From Fen-1308 sp035319185 (GTDB taxonomy: Bacteria; Nitrospirota; Thermodesulfovibrionia; Thermodesulfovibrionales; Dissulfurispiraceae), in NCBI GenBank assembly GCA_035319185.1, contig DATHDF010000067.1, positions 1 to 64,000 of the forward strand: 64,000 nucleotides of DNA, read 5' to 3'. Numbering within the stretch: position 1 is the first letter of the stretch; every line of letters starts with the position of its first letter. The notes beneath the pieces are model-generated. The model saw only the letters and a list, made by a program, of their open reading frames with translations. It ran no database searches and was not told the origin of the DNA. Both the position numbers and the translations under genes were made by a program. This document shows, one piece after another, positions 8,996 through 17,733 of this stretch.

Positions 8996-11900
8996 CTATA
9001 AACCTCCTCCGTTGAGGCGTGCATTGACTGTGTGTTCACCATTTGCAATGAGTGAATTCGGCTCGATCACAACAAAATCGCGTCCTTCGAAACCCTGAAA
9101 GATGAGGTTTTCGACATGGTCTACGCCTTCGATACCTTCGAGAATGGCACAGACATCCGAAAAAGCGACCCCTCTTCCGAAATCCCAGCCCCTACCTTCG
9201 GGACCGCCGGTGAGGGGATGCAGAAAGTCCGCCAATTTCTGTTTCGCCAGGCGGACCACGACAGAGGCCTCATCCATGGTCGTTACAAACAGGTCGACAG
9301 AAATTCTGATCGCCGTGTAAGTCGGCCCATCAACATGAATATGCCTGAGGGCAGCGATAGCGCCCATGCCGTGCTCGACCAGGTAATCCCCTACTATTCT
9401 TTTTAAGAGAAGTGACGGAAATGGCCGGTCCCCGGTTGATTGGGGTATGATTACAACCGTTACCCAGCCTGTTTCAGATCGGCCTTCGCTGTTCCTGTTA
9501 GGCAGGCACCTCGCCCGCACTACCTTCCGTGACGCTATACGCGCAAGCCACTCATAGTCTTCGGCGGTAACCGCCCTGAAACGGTGACTGATCTCTGCAG
9601 GCCCTATTCCGAGCATTTCATCGACTGTTGTCGTGTCCGCCCCTCCGTCCGCGGCGACCGGGTTCATCACCTTGTCGATACCGGCGACAGAAGATTTGAG
9701 CGACTTCACTTCGAGAGCCTTCACATTGCCACTTAGACCTCCTCCTGTTCGATACGAAAATGCCTTGATATTGTTCTGGCCGGCAGGCGGGATCATCCCA
9801 TTGACCCCGTTGCCGAAGCTTATTGATCCCGTCGCGCGATCGATAATGTATTGCCGGCTTTTATCGTCCGCGTAGAAGAAATCGATCGCTTCATCCCAGA
9901 GCACCCAGGTTTCCGTAACCACTCCGTTTGGGTCCGTTACTTCAAAAATCGAATTCTGTCCAAACGTCGATATTATCGATTGCCTCTCTTCGTCACTCAG
10001 GACTTCCATAACCCTGACTACCTCGCCATCCATGACAGGAAACTTCAGGAATGAGAAGGTCTGATCAGGTTCTCCATTGCTGGAGCCTATGATTTCATTT
10101 GTGACCGTCTGGGCCTGAACCGCCCATGTCGCATTCGGGAAAACACCCTTCATATGAGGCAGAGATTGATATGTACCCTTTGAAAGCCCCCCTCGCAGCC
10201 AGTAAAGATTTTCATCAAAGAAAGCGCCTGCAGCAAATCGCGTCGATCCGATCAGTTCCAGAAGCCCCGGAGTGACAAACCCTGTCGTTTCATCGAGGAA
10301 ATCGAGCGACGACCAGCCTTGCCCGTTGTAGAAACGCCACTCGATCTCAGGCTTCGCATCTTCTTCGTACTGCAGTTCGTCTGCATCAAAGTAGATATCG
10401 ATCGGCCCTCCCTGGAGCTGCTTATCAAAGCCCATATAGCAGGCCTTTTCTCCATCGGGAAGAGGGACATATGGACTGAATGCGGCATTTGCAGTCGTCG
10501 CCTGCGTCGTCACGTCCTCAAAATCGAGGTTGTTGTATGTCAGGCAGACATCAGGAGCGACAGACTCCTCATATGAATAGGTTGCAGTCAGGTCGCGAAC
10601 ATGAGGGAGTTTGAACTTGGCAGTTACATTGACAACATTAGTAGCAGGATCGATCTTATATTCTTCCATTCCGTAGTCGCCGCCAATAAGCCTTGCGCGT
10701 ATCCAATAATTCTTCTGGCCGAAGACTGCCGTCTCACTGATACCTTCGGGGACTATGAACTCGATGATCAGGCCATCACCGGCTTCGGTGAAGCTGTTGG
10801 TGTCATCATTCAAAATCGTAAGCGCCTGCCAACCGTTTCCGTCCCAGTATTCCCAGGCAAGCACCGGATTCGGCGCTGTAAGGTCGGATGAAGTATGATA
10901 AATCTGCAAAATAAATGAAAGATCGATCGTCGCTCCTTTTTTAGATAAGACCTCTTTGTTTCCTATGTAAAATGCATCATAGAGTTTCGGCTGACTGCCA
11001 AAAATATAAACGTTAGTTAACTTACGTATAGGTCGAATCTCAGACATTTCGCCCCTTCCTTCCATAGGAGCCTTTCTTGTGTAATCCAGCGCCACGTCAT
11101 TGAAGAACCCGGCATCTATCGGAACGTCTCCTGACGGGGCCGTCTTAAGGAATACGGTATCCAATGCCAGGACCTTACTGCAGGCAGTTCCGGTCAGAGG
11201 TGAAGCGAGTCTGGCCCTGATCCAACGGTTTTTCATACCTGCGATAGCCGCGTCCTTTGTAGCAACTCTGCCCGTAGCTGAAAATATATCTTCCAGCTTG
11301 ACCTCTTTAATCTCTCCTTCGAGTCCTTTGAAAAGAAATATCTCGCCGCTGCCGCTCAACCCGTCAGTTGCATCGCTTATCACATCAAGCTTGATCCACC
11401 TGTCTACATTCTTCGCCTTGTCCTCTCCCCAATATTCCCAGACAATATCTGATCCGTTGTTGCCGGGGGCGGGAGGCACTGTAATAGACAGCCTTATCTC
11501 ACCAGGTCCTTTGATGTTCAGCAGGTCTTTTTGACCAAAGTACAGGCTGTGCTCCTGCTGATTAGTACCGGAGAAGAGGGTAAAGGCATCCTGACTGTCC
11601 TTAACGTTCCCTTTTGAATCTATGATATTAGAGGTATGGACATATATTGAATCAGTCGCCGGATCGACGCTGATCAGCTCGGTAAGCCTGCTCACGACGG
11701 CCTGGAGATATTTCTCGGTCTCGAACGGGACTTCGTCATGCTCAGCGGTCTTGCCGGCGGTAGTCTGTGTACGAGGCGGCACAAGCACGTCTCCGGTCGT
11801 GCCCTGAGCGAGCTTGAAGACGATCGGCACTCTCGAAGGTTGTGCAGGCACAAGCCGGATGCCTAGCATGTCAAGGAATGCGATAAGGCTCTTGCGAGGC

Positions 11901-12079
11901 ACCTGATTGAGCCTTGTTATCACTATCTCCGTCATAAAGGCATGCAGTTTCGCAAGCGCGCTCCCTGCATCTCCGTCTTCGGCCTTCCACTCCGGCACAT
12001 AGTGCGGGGCCATCAAAAGGAGAGTCTCAGCCAAACGGCTGAAGGTTCGCTTGTCGATCTTCGGCGGTTCTATTATCAT
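8996..12079 (-). CDS. eCIS baseplate J-like wedge protein, large (Afp11-like)
   Basis: This 1027-residue protein repeats baseplate sandwich modules (WEYWGEDKAKNVDRWIKLD; WEYWDGNGWQALTI; WRFYNGQGWSSLDF) followed by the J-like core (GSISFGNGVNGMIPPAGQNNIKAFSYRTGGG; VTAEDYEWLARIASRKVVRARCLP) and the C-terminal GGPEGRGWDFGRGVAFSDVC segment shared with the next gene. The wedge surrounds the hub and triggers sheath contraction. Its start overlaps the stop of the gp25-like gene by 4 bp, so the two are probably translationally coupled. At least three copies of the WEY module make it longer than its neighbour. The call is strong. Confidence 0.9.
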   Translation of the reverse strand: MIIEPPKIDKRTFSRLAETLLLMAPHYVPEWKAEDGDAGSALAKLHAFMTEIVITRLNQVPRKSLIAFLDMLGIRLVPAQPSRVPIVFKLAQGTTGDVLVPPRTQTTAGKTAEHDEVPFETEKYLQAVVSRLTELISVDPATDSIYVHTSNIIDSKGNVKDSQDAFTLFSGTNQQEHSLYFGQKDLLNIKGPGEIRLSITVPPAPGNNGSDIVWEYWGEDKAKNVDRWIKLDVISDATDGLSGSGEIFLFKGLEGEIKEVKLEDIFSATGRVATKDAAIAGMKNRWIRARLASPLTGTACSKVLALDTVFLKTAPSGDVPIDAGFFNDVALDYTRKAPMEGRGEMSEIRPIRKLTNVYIFGSQPKLYDAFYIGNKEVLSKKGATIDLSFILQIYHTSSDLTAPNPVLAWEYWDGNGWQALTILNDDTNSFTEAGDGLIIEFIVPEGISETAVFGQKNYWIRARLIGGDYGMEEYKIDPATNVVNVTAKFKLPHVRDLTATYSYEESVAPDVCLTYNNLDFEDVTTQATTANAAFSPYVPLPDGEKACYMGFDKQLQGGPIDIYFDADELQYEEDAKPEIEWRFYNGQGWSSLDFLDETTGFVTPGLLELIGSTRFAAGAFFDENLYWLRGGLSKGTYQSLPHMKGVFPNATWAVQAQTVTNEIIGSSNGEPDQTFSFLKFPVMDGEVVRVMEVLSDEERQSIISTFGQNSIFEVTDPNGVVTETWVLWDEAIDFFYADDKSRQYIIDRATGSISFGNGVNGMIPPAGQNNIKAFSYRTGGGLSGNVKALEVKSLKSSVAGIDKVMNPVAADGGADTTTVDEMLGIGPAEISHRFRAVTAEDYEWLARIASRKVVRARCLPNRNSEGRSETGWVTVVIIPQSTGDRPFPSLLLKRIVGDYLVEHGMGAIAALRHIHVDGPTYTAIRISVDLFVTTMDEASVVVRLAKQKLADFLHPLTGGPEGRGWDFGRGVAFSDVCAILEGIEGVDHVENLIFQGFEGRDFVVIEPNSLIANGEHTVNARLNGGGL

Positions 12080-12474
12080 CGGCTGCCTTCCTTCAGATAA
12101 AACGGATACACAAGATTAAATCTGCTGTTCGTCGACCTCATCCGATAGTCAATGTTCACAATCAGCTTGCCCTCGTCCGCCTTGTCCGCAAGCACCTCGA
12201 CCTTGTCCAGTTCGATCCTCGGTTCGTATACGGTCAGGGCTTCCCTCACGGAATTTTGGACAAGAGTTACCGTCGCTGTATTGATAGGGGCGAAAACAAG
12301 ATCGTGAATGCCGCAGCCGAAGTCCGGTCTCATAACGCGCTCCCCTTTTGCCGTGCCGAGTATGATCAGGATCGCCTCTCTGATATCATCTTCATAAAGG
12401 GACAGGGCAATTGCGCCGGTCCCCGTAAGCTGCACCGGATATTTCCATCCTACTCCGAGAAATTCCTTGGCCAT
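12076..12474 (-). CDS. eCIS gp25-like baseplate wedge protein (Afp9-like)
   Basis: This 132-residue protein shows the gp25/W family pattern: GWKYPVQL near the start, then EDDIREAILIILGTAKGERVMRPDFGCGIHDLVFAPIN and the helix-strand tail. In T4, Afp and T6SS this protein nucleates the sheath on the baseplate. ATG at 12474 follows GGGGAGGAGAT; an ATG 15 bp upstream overlaps that ribosome site and is rejected. It lies between the PAAR and large J-like genes, the canonical order. Confidence 0.92.
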   Translation of the reverse strand: MAKEFLGVGWKYPVQLTGTGAIALSLYEDDIREAILIILGTAKGERVMRPDFGCGIHDLVFAPINTATVTLVQNSVREALTVYEPRIELDKVEVLADKADEGKLIVNIDYRMRSTNSRFNLVYPFYLKEGSR

Positions 12475-12499
12475 ATCTCCTCCCCGCATCGGGACGACA

Positions 12500-12793
12500 T
12501 TATCCTATTACCACTGTCGGGCACCCCATCGCGATCGTATTAGGGGGGCCCGCTTCGACAATCATGTCTCCCTGCCTTGCCGCCGGAAGACTATTAATGA
12601 ATACGGTGAAGCTGCCGATAGCAACCATTCCGCCCACATGCGGCGACGGTCCGTTGAAAAGCGGGCAGGTATGCATGTCGGAACCGACCCTCCACGCAGG
12701 CATTCCCCCGATCAGCACATTAAAGCTGCCAGGGCCCGGCGCCAGAGGCGTCCCATGACTGGTTAAATCTCCTACCCTTGCTGCAAGCGGCAT
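12500..12793 (-). CDS. PAAR-domain spike tip protein (Afp10-like)
   Basis: This 97-residue protein is a bare PAAR domain (MPLAARVGDLTSHGTPLAPG.. PAWRVGSDMHTCPLFNGPSPHVGG.. MIVEAGPPNTIAMGCPTVVIG) with His and Cys residues placed for metal binding. It caps the gp5-like spike and pierces the target membrane. There is no C-terminal extension, so it carries no toxin domain of its own. It lies 10 bp after the spike gene. Confidence 0.92.
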   Translation of the reverse strand: MPLAARVGDLTSHGTPLAPGPGSFNVLIGGMPAWRVGSDMHTCPLFNGPSPHVGGMVAIGSFTVFINSLPAARQGDMIVEAGPPNTIAMGCPTVVIG

Positions 12794-12803
12794 GCGACAC
12801 CTC

Positions 12804-13460
12804 CTAATTTATCTTTACAAGCGAGCCCTGAAGCGTCAGGACTGCACCTGCCTTAATCGTCAACATCGAGTCCGCCGAAATCTCTATTATGTTCGCCTTG
12901 ATATTGAGCTGCAGTGACGAGCTTATTGAAATACTGTTCTGCACTGAATCAATGACGATGCTGTTTGAACCGGTATTATCCACGATTTCGATTTTCGCCT
13001 GGCCCGTCGAATCGTCAAGGGAAATCTTATGGCCTGAGTTTGTATGAATCTCGACCTTTTCCTGTTGCGATGTACTGTTGTCATTAAATATGAACTCGTG
13101 TCCGCTTCTCGACTTGATCTTCCGGATGTTATTCTGTCCGTCACTGTTGGACTCAGGCGGCTTGTCCACTCCGTTCCACAGCGAGCCGATTACGAAAGGT
13201 CTGTTGATGTCTCCATGCTCGAAGGCCACGAGGACTTCGTCTCCTACCTCGGGGAGGAAAAAGCTTCCCCTGTCTGATCCCGCCATCAACGTCGCCATGC
13301 GGACCCAGTCGGTCTCGTTGTCATCAGACAGCCATGGAAATTTCACCTTCACCCTTCCGAGCCCGTCCGGGTCCTGGTTGTTAGTCACCAGTCCTGCCGC
13401 GACTCCGTGAACCTTTCCGACCTGATGATCGTTTACGCCTAAGGCATCCAGTATGCTCAT
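12804..13460 (-). CDS. eCIS spike protein, gp5/VgrG C-terminal-like
   Basis: This 218-residue protein has an N-terminal OB-fold typical of gp5 and VgrG spikes (GKVHGVAAGLVTNNQDPDGLGRVKVKFPW, then WVRMATLMAGSDRGSFFLPEVGDEVLVAF and PFVIGSLWNG). After it comes a repetitive beta-helix (SGHKISLDDS, NSIVIDSVQNSISISS, LTIKAGAVLTLQG). There is no lysozyme domain, so it is a structural spike. It overlaps the hub gene by 4 bp. In Afp8 and VgrG the hub and spike are one protein; here they are two genes, as in T4. Confidence 0.9.
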   Translation of the reverse strand: MSILDALGVNDHQVGKVHGVAAGLVTNNQDPDGLGRVKVKFPWLSDDNETDWVRMATLMAGSDRGSFFLPEVGDEVLVAFEHGDINRPFVIGSLWNGVDKPPESNSDGQNNIRKIKSRSGHEFIFNDNSTSQQEKVEIHTNSGHKISLDDSTGQAKIEIVDNTGSNSIVIDSVQNSISISSSLQLNIKANIIEISADSMLTIKAGAVLTLQGSLVKIN

Positions 13461-14557
13461 AACGCGTTCCTCTTCACCTTGAAACGCATCTGATATCCAT
13501 TATTCCCGATACTGTGGGATGTCTCCGTCACATAATATTTACCGCTGAACTTCCTACCCAGCTTGTCAAGCTTCACGGTCACGGCCGGACGGATCTCGGG
13601 TATTCCTATGGAAGCGACATCACCTTCTATGAACGTATCGCTGCGCCGGTTCAATTCCGCCTCGGCAACAGCGTTAGCATGGGCAATGGAATCAACTATA
13701 ACGCCCGTTATAACCCGCTTGATATCGCCGCTCCGGTCTGAGGCAACCTGGCTGGCAGTCCGCTTTCCCGGTTCCTGGACCCGCTCACCGCCCGCCCTCG
13801 CGCTTCCAACAATAGGTGTATTCGGGTCCCGCGGGTTATGTCCCCGCACCTCAACTTCTGTGACGATTTCCGTCGTGTTCATGCGCGGACTAAAGCTTAT
13901 TATGTCCTTGCCCAATGAAAGTGTAATTATTTCTTTGCGGTCGTCCTTCGGTTTGCAGAAGTTCATAGTGCGCCTGTCGATCGAGAAAGTGAAGCCTGCC
14001 TTGCCCGCAAGCGATTCAAGGAATGAGTAATAGGTGTCATTGTTGTTCTTTCTAATGAACGGCTCAAACTTCGGCGTGTCGTCAACGGCTGACTGCAGCT
14101 GGGCCTCGGATGCGATCGTGCGCGCTATGTCGCTGTAAGCCTGGTCAGTAAATGTCCTCTCAGGTGTCGAACGCTTCAGATAATCGTATGACATATCATG
14201 CCCCGATACAACTATCGTTGGCAGTTCTCCGGAGAAAAAACTCGGCTCAAGACCGCTTATGGTCCCAAGAGCTATTTCCTGCAAATCACCTCCGTAACCT
14301 ATGCGGATGCTGACAACGTTCCCCAAATCGAACAGGGGATTATCGAGCCATCTGAACTGTTGCTTAGCCATGTCGAATTCGTCATTGACCGTAAAGCGGA
14401 AACTAGCGCCCTCATCCATCTTTTCATCGATTGTGACTTCCATGATCGCCTTCGAGATATTGGCCGCAAGGCGACTGTTGTTGATCTCAACCTCAAAACG
14501 TGGAGCGTAAAAATTGGCGGTAGACAATGAGAGAATCTCCAGGGCCATTTCGCTCAC
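13457..14557 (-). CDS. eCIS baseplate hub protein, gp27-like (phage late control D family)
   Basis: This 366-residue protein has the gp27/gpD fold signature: an N-terminal beta-barrel (YAPRFEVEINNSRLAANISKAIMEVTIDEKMDEGASFRFTV), a helix-rich middle (TDQAYSDIARTIASEAQL, NDTYYSFLESLAGKAGF) and a second barrel ending in GRKFSGKYYVTETSHSIGNNGYQMRFKVKRNAL. It forms the trimeric ring between tube and spike. It overlaps the LysM gene upstream and the spike gene downstream by 4 bp each. The assignment is firm. Confidence 0.9.
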   Translation of the reverse strand: MSEMALEILSLSTANFYAPRFEVEINNSRLAANISKAIMEVTIDEKMDEGASFRFTVNDEFDMAKQQFRWLDNPLFDLGNVVSIRIGYGGDLQEIALGTISGLEPSFFSGELPTIVVSGHDMSYDYLKRSTPERTFTDQAYSDIARTIASEAQLQSAVDDTPKFEPFIRKNNNDTYYSFLESLAGKAGFTFSIDRRTMNFCKPKDDRKEIITLSLGKDIISFSPRMNTTEIVTEVEVRGHNPRDPNTPIVGSARAGGERVQEPGKRTASQVASDRSGDIKRVITGVIVDSIAHANAVAEAELNRRSDTFIEGDVASIGIPEIRPAVTVKLDKLGRKFSGKYYVTETSHSIGNNGYQMRFKVKRNAL

Positions 14558-15222
14558 TCCTTAACCGGGATCACGAGGTCTGTTCCCGGACTGATCACTC
14601 GGGGGTTATCGATGCCGTTTGCATCCGCAATCAGCCGCCAGCTTTCAGGATCGCCGAACTCCTTGACTGCAATCGACCACAAGCTGTCTCCCTGTTTCAC
14701 TGTCCATCTCTTTGTAACATCCGGCGAGCGAAGGTCGAGTTCCTTTACCTGGATATCAACGTCACGGTATTCTTTCAGCGTGACGGAAAGGGTCGCCCTT
14801 ACAGGTATTCCCTCGGGCAGAAACATCGTGAACCGCTTCGAAACGCGGTCGATAATGCACTGAAACACAAAGGCGCCCCAGATGAAAAGGCAGATAGGCG
14901 GCGCATGCAACTCGGAGTCGATATCCATGAGACCCTTTGCAGCGCCTGGCAGATTGCTGAACATGCTGCCGGCGTCCCAGCCCGTTATCTTATCGGTATG
15001 AGTTCTTACGTCTGTCCCATCTTCGTAGGTATCGAAGAAAAGGTCCATGGTCACCGACCTTGCATTGCCCCTTACAAACTGGTATATGGGCGAGGAGAGC
15101 CCCGGAATGGCGACTTCCGCGAACTGGTTGCTCTTTTCGACGCTCAGCTCTTTCGGATTGAAAAGACAGGGCACGACAACGGCCGGGTTGTCCTTTCTGG
15201 TCAGAAACGCCTTCACTAGCAT
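14554..15222 (-). CDS. LysM-domain baseplate protein (Afp7-like)
   Basis: In this 222-residue protein residues 1-160 match the conserved eCIS LysM-protein N-domain (FNPKELSVEKSNQFAEVAIPG, YQFVRGNARSVTMDLFFDTYEDGTDVR), and the last ~50 residues form one LysM domain (WTVKQGDSLWSIAVKEFGDPESWRLIADANGID). In Afp and PVC this protein connects the inner tube or hub to the baseplate, as T4 gp53 does. ATG at 15222 follows GGAGGGGAATGTAG and abuts the stop of the upstream gene. Confidence 0.9.
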   Translation of the reverse strand: MLVKAFLTRKDNPAVVVPCLFNPKELSVEKSNQFAEVAIPGLSSPIYQFVRGNARSVTMDLFFDTYEDGTDVRTHTDKITGWDAGSMFSNLPGAAKGLMDIDSELHAPPICLFIWGAFVFQCIIDRVSKRFTMFLPEGIPVRATLSVTLKEYRDVDIQVKELDLRSPDVTKRWTVKQGDSLWSIAVKEFGDPESWRLIADANGIDNPRVISPGTDLVIPVKE

Positions 15223-16170
15223 CTACATTCCCCTCCTTTCACGCTCGGACCTGATCATCCGCTCTATGTTCCGGCAGACCTGATTTGTAAGCTGCCCGAC
15301 GTCGACTGCCTGGCCCCGCTCAGAAGTTATTTCCCTGATCCTGCTGATAACATCCTCGCGGACGCGCTCCTCGGTCTTACGGACAAAGCTTTTCATCTCT
15401 TTCACTTCCTGCCGGACTCGGCCGTCAAGCTGAAAAACGATTCTCCGCTCGGCTGGAGCAACGGAAACTCCAGCTTGTTCAGACCGCGAAGATGACAAGC
15501 CGATCCCTGTCGTCATTAGCCTCGCAGAGGGCGCTGCTGCATATCGATTCGTTACTCTTTCTTTCTGCATTTCCGCTCTATTGAATATCCTTTCAATGAA
15601 TTCAGCACCACGGTAATGAAGCGACATTGCCGAAGAGGAGAACATATTCCTTTCGGAATGGATTGATTTATATTGCTGCTGAGAGGGCCCTGCCGCTTTG
15701 CGGCCACGGGAGCGCTCCCGTATGGCAGTTTGGCCCTGACCGACCCCTGAGGGATGAATTTTCGTGAGCGTCACCGACGCGATCCGCCCTGACTTTGCCT
15801 GAGACGGAACCGCTGCCAAATCAAAACTGTTAAAGACCGCGCGATTTGTTATCTGGATAGCATGATGTGATATTCGACTGTACGCAGCGGGAATCTCAAC
15901 GGAACGACCGGCCGCACCTTCTTTGACCTGGAAAAGAATAGTATTCTGGAACGAATATCGCCTCATCATTCGGAGAGCCACGCTGACAAAAAAATCTGTC
16001 TTGAGGGAAAAACCCCTGCCCGCTTTCTTCCGAAAGGTCAGTGCAGGCGCAAAGGCATACACTCTTCTCCTGATCAGGTATTTTCTGGAAATAGCCCCGC
16101 TAAAATATCTGTCGAAGCACAATCTGATATTTTCCTGAAATGCCCCTCTCTGTCTGCCGGGCGATCTCAT
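15223..16170 (-). CDS. Uncharacterised Arg-rich eCIS operon protein with short C-terminal tail-protein helix motif
   Basis: In this 315-residue protein the first ~230 residues are very basic, low in acidic residues and unlike any family I know. Only the last ~70 (EERVREDVISRIREITSERG.. VDVGQLTNQVCRNIERMIRSERERRGM) recall the helical C-terminus found on several tail-operon proteins beside the LysM gene. It occupies the position between tube protein 2 and the LysM protein. A possible SD (AAGGG) lies 8 nt before ATG, which is 4 nt after the upstream stop. The frame is intact and the C-terminus conserved, so it is probably real, but the composition of the N-terminal part is unusual. Confidence 0.55.
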   Translation of the reverse strand: MRSPGRQRGAFQENIRLCFDRYFSGAISRKYLIRRRVYAFAPALTFRKKAGRGFSLKTDFFVSVALRMMRRYSFQNTILFQVKEGAAGRSVEIPAAYSRISHHAIQITNRAVFNSFDLAAVPSQAKSGRIASVTLTKIHPSGVGQGQTAIRERSRGRKAAGPSQQQYKSIHSERNMFSSSAMSLHYRGAEFIERIFNRAEMQKERVTNRYAAAPSARLMTTGIGLSSSRSEQAGVSVAPAERRIVFQLDGRVRQEVKEMKSFVRKTEERVREDVISRIREITSERGQAVDVGQLTNQVCRNIERMIRSERERRGM

Positions 16171-16173
16171 CGG

Positions 16174-16608
16174 CTAACCCTTTTTAATGCCGTTATGGAC
16201 AAGCTCTATGGTCTCGAAGGCAACGGCATTGCCATCAGCCTTGAGGTCCGGGCCTGTCCATTTCGCCGGGAAGGCGTTCGAAAAATTCCATCTCCATTTA
16301 TCGTTGCCTGCTTCGTCAAGGAGAATAATGGAGCCGTTTTTTCTTTTGAATTTGCCGATAACAACGTCCTGGTGCCAGCTCCACAGGGTATCCGCATCGG
16401 TAATGCCGCGTTTAAGGGTAACGGGCTGGAACTTGGTCCTCTTTGGAAGCTGATGGACAAAGTCATTGACGCCGCCCTCTTCGTACGGCTCGATCTCGGT
16501 TTCAACCTGAAGTCCGGACACGTCCGAAAAGTGCGCGACCGCTATACCATCGATCTCTATGCGGAACCGGAATCCCCTGTATGGATCGGGCTTGCTCCCT
16601 GTTGCCAT
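16174..16608 (-). CDS. eCIS inner tube protein 2 (Afp5/gp19-like)
   Basis: This 144-residue protein is a T4 gp19-like tube protein: PYRGFRFRIEIDGIAVAHFSDVSGLQVETE, then a long loop, GSIILLDEAGNDKWRWNFSNAFPAKWTGP and FETIELVHNGI. It is paralogous to the product of 17250-17684. Its position just upstream of the LysM-hub genes suggests it forms the baseplate-proximal ring that adapts tube to hub. Confidence 0.92.
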   Translation of the reverse strand: MATGSKPDPYRGFRFRIEIDGIAVAHFSDVSGLQVETEIEPYEEGGVNDFVHQLPKRTKFQPVTLKRGITDADTLWSWHQDVVIGKFKRKNGSIILLDEAGNDKWRWNFSNAFPAKWTGPDLKADGNAVAFETIELVHNGIKKG

Positions 16609-16686
16609 GTTTCTCAGCTCCTATCTTTATTCAGCACGGCAACTCATTGCCGCCTAGGCGCTCACTTGGTTAATTGCCTTTCGTCT

Positions 16687-16869
16687 CTACGTATCAAGGA
16701 TCGACATCTCCTTTTCGTCGCCGAGACGTCGGTTGATCTTCGATATCTCCTCAACCCATCTCAGCCGCTCCCTGTGCTCCATTTGCATGATCTCCTCATG
16801 CGACCAGCGGAAATGATATGCTATAAAGGCTACCTCCTCGTAGATTCTGTCGAGGGGGTAGCCCCTTAT
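16687..16869 (-). CDS. Small eCIS protein (DUF6760-like), start codon uncertain, possibly ATA
   Basis: This 60-residue protein, GYPLDRIYEEVAFIAYHFRW.. MEHRERLRWVEEISKINRRL, matches the short helical protein usually found between the tail-assembly gene and the second tube gene in eCIS and related phage loci. No ATG, GTG or TTG lies upstream in frame before a TAA. The best placed codon is ATA at 16869-16867, which overlaps the stop of the upstream gene (AATAAGG), so translation may depend on reinitiation. The conserved sequence begins right after it. The role is unknown, perhaps assembly. Confidence 0.72.
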   Translation of the reverse strand: MRGYPLDRIYEEVAFIAYHFRWSHEEIMQMEHRERLRWVEEISKINRRLGDEKEMSILDT

Positions 16870-17231
16870 TCCCCCGGTGAATCGTCCTCCAGGTCGAATT
16901 TATGTTCACACTTGGGACACACTGCAGTCCGCCTCCCCGTCCCGTTTTCATTTATTTTCGAATAGAAATCCTGTAGAAACGAAAGGTCCGAGGCGAAGAG
17001 GTTTTCGATTGTTTTGGTGTTGATCGCCTGGACGTCTCCGAGCTTTGTTACCACCCGTGACAGCAATATGACGGTTAGATAAGCCGGATTGGCCTGGACA
17101 CGAGGATCCTTCATGGGCAGGATTTCGTCTGCAGCTGTTGCCAGGCGCATGATTCCTTCCCTGTGGAGGGTCCCCGATTGATCCACATAGCCCTTCGGGA
17201 GCGTGAACTGGAATTCCGTTTGAAAGGTCAT
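16866..17231 (-). CDS. eCIS tail assembly protein with C-terminal CPxC motif
   Basis: This 121-residue protein, MTFQTEFQFTLPKGYVDQSG.. REGIMRLATAADEILPMKDPRVQANPAYLTVILLSRVVTKLG.. FASDLSFLQDFYSKIN, matches the small assembly-chaperone-like proteins encoded beside tube genes in contractile tails. It ends in CPKCEHKFDLEDD, half of a zinc-ribbon-like motif. ATG follows GGAGGCATAA. It overlaps the next small gene by a few bases. The assembly role comes from family context. Confidence 0.8.
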   Translation of the reverse strand: MTFQTEFQFTLPKGYVDQSGTLHREGIMRLATAADEILPMKDPRVQANPAYLTVILLSRVVTKLGDVQAINTKTIENLFASDLSFLQDFYSKINENGTGRRTAVCPKCEHKFDLEDDSPGE

Positions 17232-17249
17232 TTATGCCTCCGAATCGTA

Positions 17250-17684
17250 TTAGGAAACCCTCTTAAAGCCTTCATGGACTATTTCGAGCGTTTCAATGGC
17301 GACTTCGTTTCCCTTTCCGCTGAAATCGGGTGGATCGTATTTTGTCGGCCAGGCCCGCGTGATGTTCCAGCGCGCCTTATCGCTTCCAGCTTCGTCAATC
17401 AGTATGATGGACATGTTCTTGCGCGCTCCTGCTGCGCCGGTGTCGATTATCTGCTGTCTCCAGTTGTACAGCTCCAGTGAGTCGGTTATCCCCCACTTGA
17501 GCGTGATATTGCCGTACTTAGTCAGTCCCGAAAGCTTGCGCGCCGTCGGCGGCTCGTCGCCTTCGCGGTATTCAACCGGGTCGGTGGTCGTGTCGGCAAA
17601 GGTGCATTCGCTGAACCCTGCCTGGGTGACACCATCGATCTCTACCCTGAACCTGAACTGCCTGTATGGATCCTGTCTGGGCAT
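17250..17684 (-). CDS. eCIS inner tube protein 1 (Afp1/gp19-like)
   Basis: This 144-residue tube protein, PYRQFRFRVEIDGVTQAGFSECTFADTTTD.. MSIILIDEAGSDKARWNITRAWPTKYDPPDFSGKG.. IETLEIVHEGF, is probably the major tube subunit because it directly follows the sheath gene. It is similar in length and layout to the 16174-16608 product. ATG follows AGGAGGAAAATAGCG. Confidence 0.92.
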   Translation of the reverse strand: MPRQDPYRQFRFRVEIDGVTQAGFSECTFADTTTDPVEYREGDEPPTARKLSGLTKYGNITLKWGITDSLELYNWRQQIIDTGAAGARKNMSIILIDEAGSDKARWNITRAWPTKYDPPDFSGKGNEVAIETLEIVHEGFKRVS

Positions 17685-17733
17685 CGCTATTTTCCTCCTT
17701 TATGTTCTGACGAGAAAATGTTCCATTTCCTTA

